Source: Candidatus Gastranaerophilales bacterium | GTDB lineage: Bacteria; Cyanobacteriota; Vampirovibrionia; Gastranaerophilales; Gastranaerophilaceae | Length of the DNA stretch: 64,000 bases | Assembly: GCA_944323135.1 (NCBI GenBank) | Contig: CALURI010000010.1 | Span: forward strand, 1-64,000 | Reading direction: 5' to 3' | Shown here: positions 52,837 to 60,180 of the stretch, one piece after another | How the letters are laid out: each line of letters opens with the position of its first letter | Numbering within the stretch: position 1 is the stretch's first letter | Notes under the pieces: generated by a model | Databases searched by the model: none | The model's input: only the letters and a program-made list of their open reading frames with translations | Told to the model about the DNA's origin: nothing | Program-made: the position numbers and the translations under genes

Positions 52837-53565
52837 ATGAGACCAATAAATTTTGATGAAATTAAAACATTACAAAGAATGAAACAATATTTTCAAGACT
52901 GCTATCTTGTGACAAGCATAAACGCCTTAAGCAACAGCCAAAACGGATGTAAAATATTACAAAATAACATTTTAAGAGAAGGAAATAGCTTTAATATAAA
53001 ATTTAAAAATATTAACGGAAAATCAGAGGACTTTTTTATAACAGAAAAAGAAATAAATGATTTAACTCTTTGCGACGAATTCTTAAACCCTATAGTAATA
53101 AAAGAGCCTGAGAATCCAATTCTTAAAGCTGTAGAAGTTGCTATGAATAAATTGCTAAACAAATATCCTGATAAAAAATCATTTGCTAACAGACTATGCA
53201 AAACAAATGAAAAATTTGAATACAACAATCCTTCCAGATTTATGGAAATGTTCACCGGGATAAAACCTTTAAATATCAATGAAAACAGCTTTAAAATGAC
53301 TTTAAAATCTAAATCAGAAGAAACAAAAGAGCTTCTTAAAAAAATAGGAGAAAATCAATCCCACAGTTTTGTTGTGGGTACTGGCTATAAGCTTTTTAAA
53401 GGCTTAACAAACTGGCACTGCTACGCATTAGAAAAGGTTAACAATACAGACAAATCAGTACAAATATCCGATCTTAGGCATCGAGAAAAAATTGTACTGC
53501 CATTTGAAGATTTTATAAAAAAAATAAAATTTATAACAGGATACTTTAATGAAGATTTAAAATAA
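52837..53565 (+). CDS. Putative papain/calpain-like cysteine peptidase
   Basis: 242 aa, no signal peptide. The N-terminal QDCYLVTSINALSNS (Cys22) resembles the calpain GDCWLLAAL active-site helix with its preceding Gln. Later HSFVVGTGYK and WHCYALEKV (His194) resemble the calpain HAYSV histidine strand, and QISDLRH takes the place of the Asn motif (Asp212 instead of Asn). The order Cys-His-Asp/Asn fits the fold, but identity is low and the third residue is non-standard. The start is unclear: neither a ribosome site nor a -10 box lies close by. Confidence 0.6.
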   Translation: MRPINFDEIKTLQRMKQYFQDCYLVTSINALSNSQNGCKILQNNILREGNSFNIKFKNINGKSEDFFITEKEINDLTLCDEFLNPIVIKEPENPILKAVEVAMNKLLNKYPDKKSFANRLCKTNEKFEYNNPSRFMEMFTGIKPLNINENSFKMTLKSKSEETKELLKKIGENQSHSFVVGTGYKLFKGLTNWHCYALEKVNNTDKSVQISDLRHREKIVLPFEDFIKKIKFITGYFNEDLK

Positions 53566-53567
53566 AA

Positions 53568-53993
53568 TTACTTTTTATGATGCCTGAAAGCAAAATATTT
53601 GAATAAAACATAAGTTACAATAGATGCAATTAATATTGAGAAAAATTGTCCGACATAAACATTTTTTGAAATATATCTTACAATAAATTCCAAGACTATT
53701 GCATTAACTAAATAACTAAAAACCCAAGTTGTGCAACATTTAAAATATTCTTTAACCCAATGCCCTTTTGTACAGAACACAAATATTTTTTGATTTACAA
53801 ATGAAAATACTGACGAAATTATCCACTGTAAAGCAACACAAATTTGATAATTTTCGTGGCCTAATAAATAAACAGCAACAGCAAATATTATGTATGAAAA
53901 AGCAGCATTCCAACCGCCGACAAGAAGAAACCTTATTTTGTCAGGGATTGTACACCAACGGTTATATAAATTTATTACAGCCTCTCTTGCCAT
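53568..53993 (-). CDS. GtrA-family membrane protein
   Basis: 141 aa with four hydrophobic helices. FLLVGGWNAAFSYIIFAVAVYL and FSFVNQKIFVF are the GtrA signatures. GtrA-type proteins are thought to help move polyprenyl-linked sugars across the membrane. It starts 1 bp after the gatD stop and is probably translated from the same mRNA. No sugar transferase is adjacent. Confidence 0.88.
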   Translation of the reverse strand: MAREAVINLYNRWCTIPDKIRFLLVGGWNAAFSYIIFAVAVYLLGHENYQICVALQWIISSVFSFVNQKIFVFCTKGHWVKEYFKCCTTWVFSYLVNAIVLEFIVRYISKNVYVGQFFSILIASIVTYVLFKYFAFRHHKK

Positions 53994-53994
53994 A

Positions 53995-54729
53995 CTAATA
54001 TGCCTTTCCTATAAGAGAATTATGAGTCATTACCTCCAAAGTGTCATCAAGTTTTGAAAGTTTAATTTTTTCACCATACCTTTTTTCAAGAGCTAATTCA
54101 ATTAAAAAGTCAGCAAAATGAGGATTTTTAGGCAAAAGCGAACCATGTAAATATGTTCCAAAAACATTTTTATATCTTCCGCCCTCAAATTTATCATTAC
54201 CGTTGTTTCCATTACCAACAATTACTCTGCCTAAAGGTTTTGTATCTCCTTGAAGATAAGTTAAGCCGCTATGATTTTCAAATCCGACAAGAGTATTAGG
54301 TGTCAAAAAAGCAGTTTCAACAGTAACATTTCCGATAAATCTTTTTTTACCTGCAACAGTATATGCATCCATCAAACTTATGCCTAAAAGCTTGTCACCT
54401 TCAAACGGTTGATAATAATGACCAAAAAGCTGATACCCCCCGCAAATTCCTAAAAATACAGCCATTTTATCTCTTTCAGCTTGTAAAAAATCCTTATTTT
54501 TATAAAGTTCACCGGCTACATCCTGCTGCTGCTTATCTTGACCACCACCTATAAAATACAAATCATGTTCTTTTATGGAATCTCCAATTCCTATTTCTTC
54601 AAACTCAACTTTTATACCACGCCAATCACAACGTTTTGTAAGAGTAATAATATTGCCCATATCACCATAAAGATTTAAAAGCTTAGGGTACAAATGAGCT
54701 ATTGAAATTTTTAAATTCTTCTCTTCCAT
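53995..54729 (-). CDS. gatD: Lipid II isoglutaminyl synthase, glutaminase subunit GatD
   Basis: CobB/CobQ-type glutamine amidotransferase, 244 aa. HLYPKLLNLYGDMGNI at the start, the nucleophile elbow LGICGGYQLFG with the catalytic Cys, and the histidine in TYLHGSLLPKNP. GatD supplies ammonia to MurT, which amidates D-glutamate in lipid II. MurT is normally adjacent but is not here; GtrA follows instead. TATAAT lies 9 nt before the ATG and the promoter region is shared with divergent tatD. Confidence 0.88.
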   Translation of the reverse strand: MEEKNLKISIAHLYPKLLNLYGDMGNIITLTKRCDWRGIKVEFEEIGIGDSIKEHDLYFIGGGQDKQQQDVAGELYKNKDFLQAERDKMAVFLGICGGYQLFGHYYQPFEGDKLLGISLMDAYTVAGKKRFIGNVTVETAFLTPNTLVGFENHSGLTYLQGDTKPLGRVIVGNGNNGNDKFEGGRYKNVFGTYLHGSLLPKNPHFADFLIELALEKRYGEKIKLSKLDDTLEVMTHNSLIGKAY

Positions 54730-54758
54730 GCTAAGTAAATTATATCACATAATCGTGT

Positions 54759-54764
54759 TATAAT
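54759..54764 (+). promoter_or_regulatory. -10 box of tatD, leaderless type
   Basis: TATAAT, 6 nt (CTTTAT), ATG at 54771. The opposite-strand gatD -10 is at 54739-54744. Confidence 0.65.
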
Positions 54765-54770
54765 CTTTAT

Positions 54771-55529
54771 ATGATAGATACACATTCACATATCAATACA
54801 ATAAAAGGCCTAACTTTAGATGAAATAATTGAAGAAGCAAAAAATAACGGCGTTGAAAAAATAATATTGCCCTCAGCCGAACTTTCAGATATTGATGAAG
54901 TTTTGAAAATATCTGAAAAATATGAAAATGTATACGGATTACTAGGTCTTCACCCATCGGAAGTTAAAGATTGGAGTGTAGAACTTGAAAATAAAATACG
55001 AGAATATTGTACACAAAGCAAAAAAATAATAGGCATCGGAGAAATCGGGCTTGATTATTATTGGGATAAAAGTTTTAATGATTTGCAAAAAGAAATTTTT
55101 ATAAAACAGATTAAAATTGCAAACGAACTTAATTTCCCGATCTCAATCCATGATAGAGATGCACACAAAGATACCTTTGATATTTTAAAAGAATTTAATA
55201 AAAATTCTACAGTAATTATGCACTGTTTTTCTGGCAGTGTAGAATTCATGAAAGAATGTATAAAAGAAGGATTTTACATAGCAATAGGCGGAGTTGTAAC
55301 TTTCAAAAATGCAGTTAAGGTAAAAGAAGTTGCAAAAGAAATACCTTTGGATAAACTGCTTTTAGAAACAGATGCTCCCTACCTCACACCTGTTCCTTTT
55401 AGAGGCAAAGAAAATCACCCTGCCTATATAAAATATGTTGCAGAAGAAATTACAAAACTCAGAGAAATCTCATTTGAAGAAATTGATAAAATCACAACAG
55501 AAAACGCTAAAAAAATTTTTAATATTTAA
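54771..55529 (+). CDS. tatD: TatD-family metal-dependent DNase
   Basis: 252 aa amidohydrolase fold. Metal site MIDTHSHIN, then GLHPSEV, GIGEIGLDYY, FPISIHDRDA, IMHCFSGS and LLETDAPYLTP. TatD proteins are 3'-5' DNases linked to repair and DNA turnover. Length is normal. Convergent with glmS across a terminator. Confidence 0.95.
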   Translation: MIDTHSHINTIKGLTLDEIIEEAKNNGVEKIILPSAELSDIDEVLKISEKYENVYGLLGLHPSEVKDWSVELENKIREYCTQSKKIIGIGEIGLDYYWDKSFNDLQKEIFIKQIKIANELNFPISIHDRDAHKDTFDILKEFNKNSTVIMHCFSGSVEFMKECIKEGFYIAIGGVVTFKNAVKVKEVAKEIPLDKLLLETDAPYLTPVPFRGKENHPAYIKYVAEEITKLREISFEEIDKITTENAKKIFNI

Positions 55530-55535
55530 TAAATA

Positions 55536-55568
55536 AAAAGTACCCCAAAAATTTTTGAAGGTACTTTT
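55536..55568 (+). terminator. Bidirectional terminator between tatD and glmS
   Basis: AAAAGTACC, a 15-nt AT-rich loop, GGTACTTTT. Confidence 0.8.
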
Positions 55569-55591
55569 CTATTATGCATTATATCTTACAA

Positions 55592-57436
55592 CTATTCAAC
55601 CGTAACAGATTTTGCGAGGTTTCTTGGCTGATCAACATCTTTGCCTAAGAATTCAGCTATATAATATGCAATTAACTGCAACGGAATAACTGCAATAATA
55701 GGTGAGAACAATTCCTGTACATCAGGTACTCTAATTATATGTTCAAACAAATCATTTAATTTTTCATCTTTAGAATTTGTTAAAGCTATCATTCTTGCAT
55801 TTCTTGCCTTTGCTTCTTCACTGTTTGAAAGAAGTTTGTCATAAACAGAACCGTTCATCAATATTGAAAGAACAGGCATTGTTTCATCAAGCATTGCGAT
55901 AGGTCCGTGTTTCAATTCGCCTGCAGGATAACCTGTTGCGTTAATATAACTGATTTCCTTAAGCTTTAAAGCTCCTTCCAAAGCAGTCGGATAATTTATA
56001 CCTCTTGCGATATATATAAAATCTTTTGTGTTAGCATAAGCTCTTGCAACAGCTTGAATATTTTCTTTATGAGCAAGAATTTGTTCAATCTTTTGCGGCA
56101 AAATCATCAATTCTGCCTTCAAAGATGTTAAAGTTGATGTAGCAATTGAATCTTTAACTTCAGCCATATACAAAGCTAAAAGATAAAATGCCATAAGCTG
56201 AGCTACATAAGATTTTGTCGCAGCGACTGAAACTTCAATTCCCGCATTAACAGGGATAAGACTGTCTGCCTCTCTTGCCATAGCACTATCAGGTCTGTTT
56301 GTAATAATTAAAATATGAGAACCTTTAGCCTTTGCCTGTCTGATAGCGGTTAAAGTATCAGCGGTTTCACCTGATTGAGAAACACCTATAACAAGAGTAT
56401 GCTCATCAGTAACGGTTTTTCTGTAAATATATTCACTTGACGCTTCAACATCAACTGCAATTCCGCAGAAACTTTCTATTAAATATTTACCTACCATTGC
56501 TGCATGTAATGATGTTCCGCAAGCAATAATTTGAATTCGATTAAGATGTTTTAATCTTTCTTTATTAAGACTAACTTCATTTAATATAACTTCTTCATCA
56601 GGAGCATGAAGTCTGCCTACTAAAATATTTCTGATAACATCCGGCTGCTCATGGATTTCTTTAAGCATAAAGTGTTTATATCCCATTTTACTCAATGCTA
56701 CAGGCTCCCAAGGCAAAACTTCTATTTTAGGAGAAATTTTATTATTATCAATATCAACAATTTCCATACTATCAGGAGTTAATGTTGCAATCTGATTATC
56801 TTCAAGATAAACAGCCTTGTTTGTATGTTTTATAATTGCCGGAACATCAGATGCCGCGAAATATTCTCCTTCACCAATACCTACTAAAAGCGGAGCATTT
56901 CTCTTTGTAATCACAAGAGTATTTTTACAATCATTATGCATAACACAAAGAGCATAAGCGCCTTCTATTTCAATAGAAGCTAAACGAACAGCTTCTGTCA
57001 AATCTTTGCATTCAGCATATTTTCTTGCGACCAAATGCGCAACTGTTTCAGTGTCAGTTTGAGAACGGAAAATACAACCTGCTTCTTCCAAAGATTCACG
57101 TAATTCTTTATAATTTTCAATAATACCATTATGAACAACAACTAAATTGCCGCAATTACAAGTATGCGGGTGAGCATTTAAAAGAGTCGGAGCACCATGA
57201 GTTGCCCATCTTATATGTCCGATACCCATTGTTGAATTATTAAATTCAGTTTCATGCCCTTTCAAAGTATCACGCAAATTTTGAAGTTTACCGACAGCTT
57301 TATAAACTTTAATATCTTCATCACACATTACAGCAATACCAGAAGAATCATACCCTCTGTATTCAAGCTGTTCCAACCCGTCTAATAAAATATCAACAAC
57401 AGATTTGTTACCGACATATCCGACTATTCCGCACAT
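55592..57436 (-). CDS. glmS: Glutamine-fructose-6-phosphate aminotransferase
   Basis: First step toward UDP-GlcNAc. The N-terminal amidotransferase begins MCGIVGYVG, with the catalytic Cys directly after Met, which fixes the start at 57436 (GGAGAG 8 nt upstream). The two SIS domains follow (IIACGTSLHAAMVGKYL, GVSQSGETADTLTAI), ending PRNLAKSVTVE. 614 aa. No glmS ribozyme is seen in the ~155 bp upstream. Confidence 0.97.
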   Translation of the reverse strand: MCGIVGYVGNKSVVDILLDGLEQLEYRGYDSSGIAVMCDEDIKVYKAVGKLQNLRDTLKGHETEFNNSTMGIGHIRWATHGAPTLLNAHPHTCNCGNLVVVHNGIIENYKELRESLEEAGCIFRSQTDTETVAHLVARKYAECKDLTEAVRLASIEIEGAYALCVMHNDCKNTLVITKRNAPLLVGIGEGEYFAASDVPAIIKHTNKAVYLEDNQIATLTPDSMEIVDIDNNKISPKIEVLPWEPVALSKMGYKHFMLKEIHEQPDVIRNILVGRLHAPDEEVILNEVSLNKERLKHLNRIQIIACGTSLHAAMVGKYLIESFCGIAVDVEASSEYIYRKTVTDEHTLVIGVSQSGETADTLTAIRQAKAKGSHILIITNRPDSAMAREADSLIPVNAGIEVSVAATKSYVAQLMAFYLLALYMAEVKDSIATSTLTSLKAELMILPQKIEQILAHKENIQAVARAYANTKDFIYIARGINYPTALEGALKLKEISYINATGYPAGELKHGPIAMLDETMPVLSILMNGSVYDKLLSNSEEAKARNARMIALTNSKDEKLNDLFEHIIRVPDVQELFSPIIAVIPLQLIAYYIAEFLGKDVDQPRNLAKSVTVE

Positions 57437-57591
57437 ATATATTTCTCTCCAATAATCTAAAAACTCTTTACACAATATTATAACATTGAAAATTTTAAAA
57501 TTACATTCCCTTATAAAAGTTTTACATCATCTTGAAAAAAATCATAGAATATTGTAATATTATTTATAATATTAAGTAAAGGGGAATTATT

Positions 57592-58293
57592 ATGAAAAAG
57601 TTTTTGGTTTTGCTGGGAGTAATGTTAATTGGAACTTGTGCTCTTGCAGAAGAAGTTTATGTTATAAGAGGTGTTAATTTAGGGAATTTCTGGAAGAAAA
57701 AAGGAATTGATGAAGAAAAAGTTTTATCTGTCGGGCAAAAAATTATGATGGATAATAAAATCTCTAAACGTGTTCCGATATTTGTAACAAATAACAAAAC
57801 AGTTAACGCAAATTCTAACTTATATGACAAAACAGTAACTATAAATTCCGGAACATTTTTATATATAGACAATGACGATGAACTTGCATTTATTTTGGCT
57901 CATGAAATAGCTCACTCTGTAGATGCCTATGGAGGCATGATAAAATACTTGGCAATGGGTGCAAATTCAAAAAAATATGAACAAAAAGCTGACTTAAACG
58001 GAATAGATTACATGGTAAAAGCAGGCTACGACCCTATTGCCGCAATCACTATGGGAAACAAAATATTTGGAGAGCCAATCTGGGATTGGGGCTGCACTTA
58101 TCTTCACCCGAAAGGTTCCAAAAGACTTATTGAAATGTATAAATATATTTATGTAAAATACCCGCAATATTTAAACTCACCTTTGACAAACTCTGCTTCA
58201 TATAAAAACTTTCAATATTCTATGTCAAAAGACATTATTGAATTTCAACAAAAACAGAAAAAACGCAGAATGAAACAACAAGGTGACTTATAA
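57592..58293 (+). CDS. Exported M48-family zinc metallopeptidase
   Basis: 233 aa with a signal peptide (MKKFLVLLGVMLIGTCALA). The zinc site HEIAH is at 104-108 and the third ligand Glu130 is in YEQKADLNGIDYM, an M48 pattern. There is no TPR tail as in BepA. It probably acts in the periplasm, perhaps in outer-membrane quality control. AAAGGGG precedes the ATG. Its stop overlaps the next ATG (TAATG), so the two products are likely made together. Confidence 0.9.
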   Translation: MKKFLVLLGVMLIGTCALAEEVYVIRGVNLGNFWKKKGIDEEKVLSVGQKIMMDNKISKRVPIFVTNNKTVNANSNLYDKTVTINSGTFLYIDNDDELAFILAHEIAHSVDAYGGMIKYLAMGANSKKYEQKADLNGIDYMVKAGYDPIAAITMGNKIFGEPIWDWGCTYLHPKGSKRLIEMYKYIYVKYPQYLNSPLTNSASYKNFQYSMSKDIIEFQQKQKKRRMKQQGDL

Positions 58294-59123
58294 TGATTAA
58301 AAGATTATTTTTAATAAGTGTTTTGCTCACAGGATTATCCGCTTTTGCAGAAGAAATACCAGTAACAATTACACCGGTACAAAAAATTTCAACAGGCAAT
58401 AAATATTTAAAAGAAGGTGACACTATAAACTTCACTGATGTTAATACCGGAGAAGAAATTACAGGTCTTATAAAAGAAATACACCCAAACGGAATAGCAG
58501 GAGAACCTGCAACACTTCTTATAAATAATTTTAAATATAAAAATTCTGACAAAATCCTAAACGGGCAAATATATATTAAAGGCGGAGAACATAAAAAATA
58601 TCAGGATTTAGCAGATAATGGCATAGCACCAGTCATAGATATAATAAGAGGCGGAGAAGTTATTTTAAAACCTAAAAAAACAAAACTTACAATATTTTAT
58701 AGTGATTATATAAATTCTGAAGATACACCTATAAGAATCACTCCCTCTCAAAAAATTTCTACTTGCTACGATGAAATCGAAATCGGAGACAGAATAAAAT
58801 TTAACACAGTAAAAGACATCTATAAAAATGGAAAATTATACATAAAAAAAGACACTCCGATATATGGGCTTGTAGATTATGTAAGTGATAACGGCTGGTC
58901 TTATGACAATGCTCAAATTGATTTTAAGGAATTTCAAACAAAAACTGTAAACGGGAAAATTATAACTATAAACAGCCCCTTATCAATAAACGGCTTTGAT
59001 ATTCTAAAATTCAAATCAAACAGACCTGCACAATTTTTCAATTACTGCGGAATTATATTTAGAGGAAAAGAAATTGAAATAACTCCGGAAAAAGAAAAAA
59101 TTGAATTTAATATCTGGCTATAA
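58293..59123 (+). CDS. Exported protein of 276 aa, unknown
   Basis: Signal peptide MIKRLFLISVLLTGLSAFA. Two similar halves follow: IPVTITPVQKISTGNKYLKEGD... (about 22-130) and TPIRITPSQKISTCYDEIEIGD... (about 147-260). Each opens with (P)(V/I)(R/T)ITP.QKIST followed by a beta-rich domain, so it looks like an internal duplication. It overlaps the M48 peptidase gene by one base. It could be that enzyme's substrate or partner, which is speculation. Confidence 0.75.
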   Translation: MIKRLFLISVLLTGLSAFAEEIPVTITPVQKISTGNKYLKEGDTINFTDVNTGEEITGLIKEIHPNGIAGEPATLLINNFKYKNSDKILNGQIYIKGGEHKKYQDLADNGIAPVIDIIRGGEVILKPKKTKLTIFYSDYINSEDTPIRITPSQKISTCYDEIEIGDRIKFNTVKDIYKNGKLYIKKDTPIYGLVDYVSDNGWSYDNAQIDFKEFQTKTVNGKIITINSPLSINGFDILKFKSNRPAQFFNYCGIIFRGKEIEITPEKEKIEFNIWL

Positions 59124-59128
59124 CATGA

Positions 59129-59157
59129 TTGACAAAAACAAAAAAATCGTAAATAAT
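59129..59157 (+). promoter_or_regulatory. Promoter of the pilin-like gene 2 leader
   Basis: TTGACA, 17-bp spacer, AATAAT, the same layout as at gene 1. Confidence 0.6.
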
Positions 59158-59210
59158 AAAAACATAAGTTTTAATTATATCAGGAGGCAATATTATGGAT
59201 AGAGAAGAGC
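59141..59210 (+). repeat. 5' cassette repeat, copy A (upstream of pilin-like gene 2)
   Basis: About 70 bp nearly identical to 63665-63735: ATCGTAAATAATAAAAACAT, then AAGTTTTAATTATATCAGGAGG, the ATG and the first codons. Homology continues, more diverged, through the pilin N-terminus. Gene 1 shares only the stretch from AGGAGGCAATATTATG into the leader. Confidence 0.85.
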
Positions 59211-59245
59211 TGAAAATCGCCCCCCCCCCGAAAAATACTTACTAG
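59195..59245 (+). CDS. Short leader frame with C10 tract, upstream of pilin-like gene 2
   Basis: AGGAGG lies 7 nt before ATG 59195. The frame reads MDREELKIAPPPKNTY and stops at TAG 59243. The C10 tract (59220-59229) follows the lead-in also seen at gene 1. With 11 or 8 C the leader would join the pilin frame, which is open from the tract to 60123. Either a leader peptide or the off-phase N-terminus of the gene. Confidence 0.6.
   Translation: MDREELKIAPPPKNTY
59220..59229 (+). repeat. Homopolymer C10 tract at pilin-like gene 2
   Basis: Ten C after ATCG, in the same position relative to the ATG as the C11 tract of gene 1. Confidence 0.9.
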
Positions 59246-59287
59246 ACAAGGGGTTTCAAGATTTTAAAAATTTTTGTAATTTTACAC

Positions 59288-59316
59288 TTTACATTTTTAT
59301 TAAAAAGATGTATAAT
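59288..59316 (+). promoter_or_regulatory. Internal promoter of pilin-like gene 2, leaderless type
   Basis: TTTACA, 17-bp spacer, TATAAT, then 6 nt (AAAGTT) and ATG 59323. It lies downstream of the C-tract, so transcription from here would bypass it. Confidence 0.55.
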
Positions 59317-59322
59317 AAAGTT

Positions 59323-60123
59323 ATGCATCACATTAAGAGAGTTTTTTATTTTCTACAGAATTACAGAACACGACACTGTGCATTTACTCTTGCTGAGGTA
59401 TTAATTACACTTGGAATTATCGGTGTTGTTGCCGCTATGACAATGCCGTCACTGATTCAAAAGCAAAAAGAACAGGAGTATACTGCAAAACTCAAAAAAT
59501 TTAATAGCTTAATGAGCCAAGCAATAATAATGGCTATTAATGAAGAAGGTCCAATTGAGAATTGGGGATTAACACGATATGCCAGTAGCGAAGGTATGAC
59601 TGATGATGAAATAGCAGATGCAAATGAAGCAAGAAATAAATTTCTTCAAATAATGTCCAAATACCTTAAAGTAGCTGAACTTTGTCCATATAACTCTACA
59701 TGTGAAGACTGGGACAGATATTCACTTGACGGAACTGCATTCTCATATTTTACAAAACGAATGGTATTAGCAGATGGAACTATTATAACAGGAGTAACAA
59801 TACTTTCTCCTCAATGTACACAAAAAGTGGGAAATTCAGAAGCTTTGCAAAATGTATGCGGAGAATTTTTTGTTGATTTAAACGGGAAAAAACCTCCTAA
59901 TGCAACAGGGAAAGATGTATTTATATTTTATTATACAAAATACGGAATTACACCTGTCGGCACAAAAGAAGAAACTAATGCAACATTCGAGGAAGTCTGT
60001 AATATAAATATTCCAAGAAGAACAAACGGATATGGCTGTACTGCTTGGGTAATTTATAATGGAAATATGGATTATTTACACTGCACAGATTTGTCCTGGG
60101 ACGGCAAAATGAAATGTAGATAA
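59323..60123 (+). CDS. Pilin-like protein gene 2
   Basis: From ATG 59323: MHHIKRVFYFLQNYRTRHCA|FTLAEVLITLGIIG, with Ala at -1 rather than Gly, and Glu +5. A ~220-aa domain follows with many Cys (LCPYNSTCEDW; CTDLSWDGKMKC) and the lineage-typical FFVDLNGKKPPNATGKDVF. The start at 59323 fits the leaderless promoter; ATG 59308 is five codons earlier. If the C-tract changes length the product would start at 59195 and gain 43 codons. Paralogue of gene 3 at 63838. Probable type IV filament or type II secretion pseudopilin. Confidence 0.85.
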   Translation: MHHIKRVFYFLQNYRTRHCAFTLAEVLITLGIIGVVAAMTMPSLIQKQKEQEYTAKLKKFNSLMSQAIIMAINEEGPIENWGLTRYASSEGMTDDEIADANEARNKFLQIMSKYLKVAELCPYNSTCEDWDRYSLDGTAFSYFTKRMVLADGTIITGVTILSPQCTQKVGNSEALQNVCGEFFVDLNGKKPPNATGKDVFIFYYTKYGITPVGTKEETNATFEEVCNINIPRRTNGYGCTAWVIYNGNMDYLHCTDLSWDGKMKCR

Positions 60124-60144
60124 ATAATAAAAGAGTTTTTTAAT

Positions 60145-60177
60145 ATATGCGATTGTAATGCAAATACAATCGCATAT
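60145..60177 (+). terminator. Strong hairpin between pilin-like gene 2 and the phospholipase-like gene
   Basis: ATATGCGATTGTA, 7-nt loop, TACAATCGCATAT: a perfect 13-bp stem between convergent genes. T-runs are short. Confidence 0.7.
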
Positions 60178-60180
60178 ACT

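Noticed and set aside
57437-57591. glmS ribozyme upstream of glmS
   Set aside because: No candidate core or pseudoknot sequence is recognisable in the short upstream region, which instead shows a plain ribosome site at the ATG.
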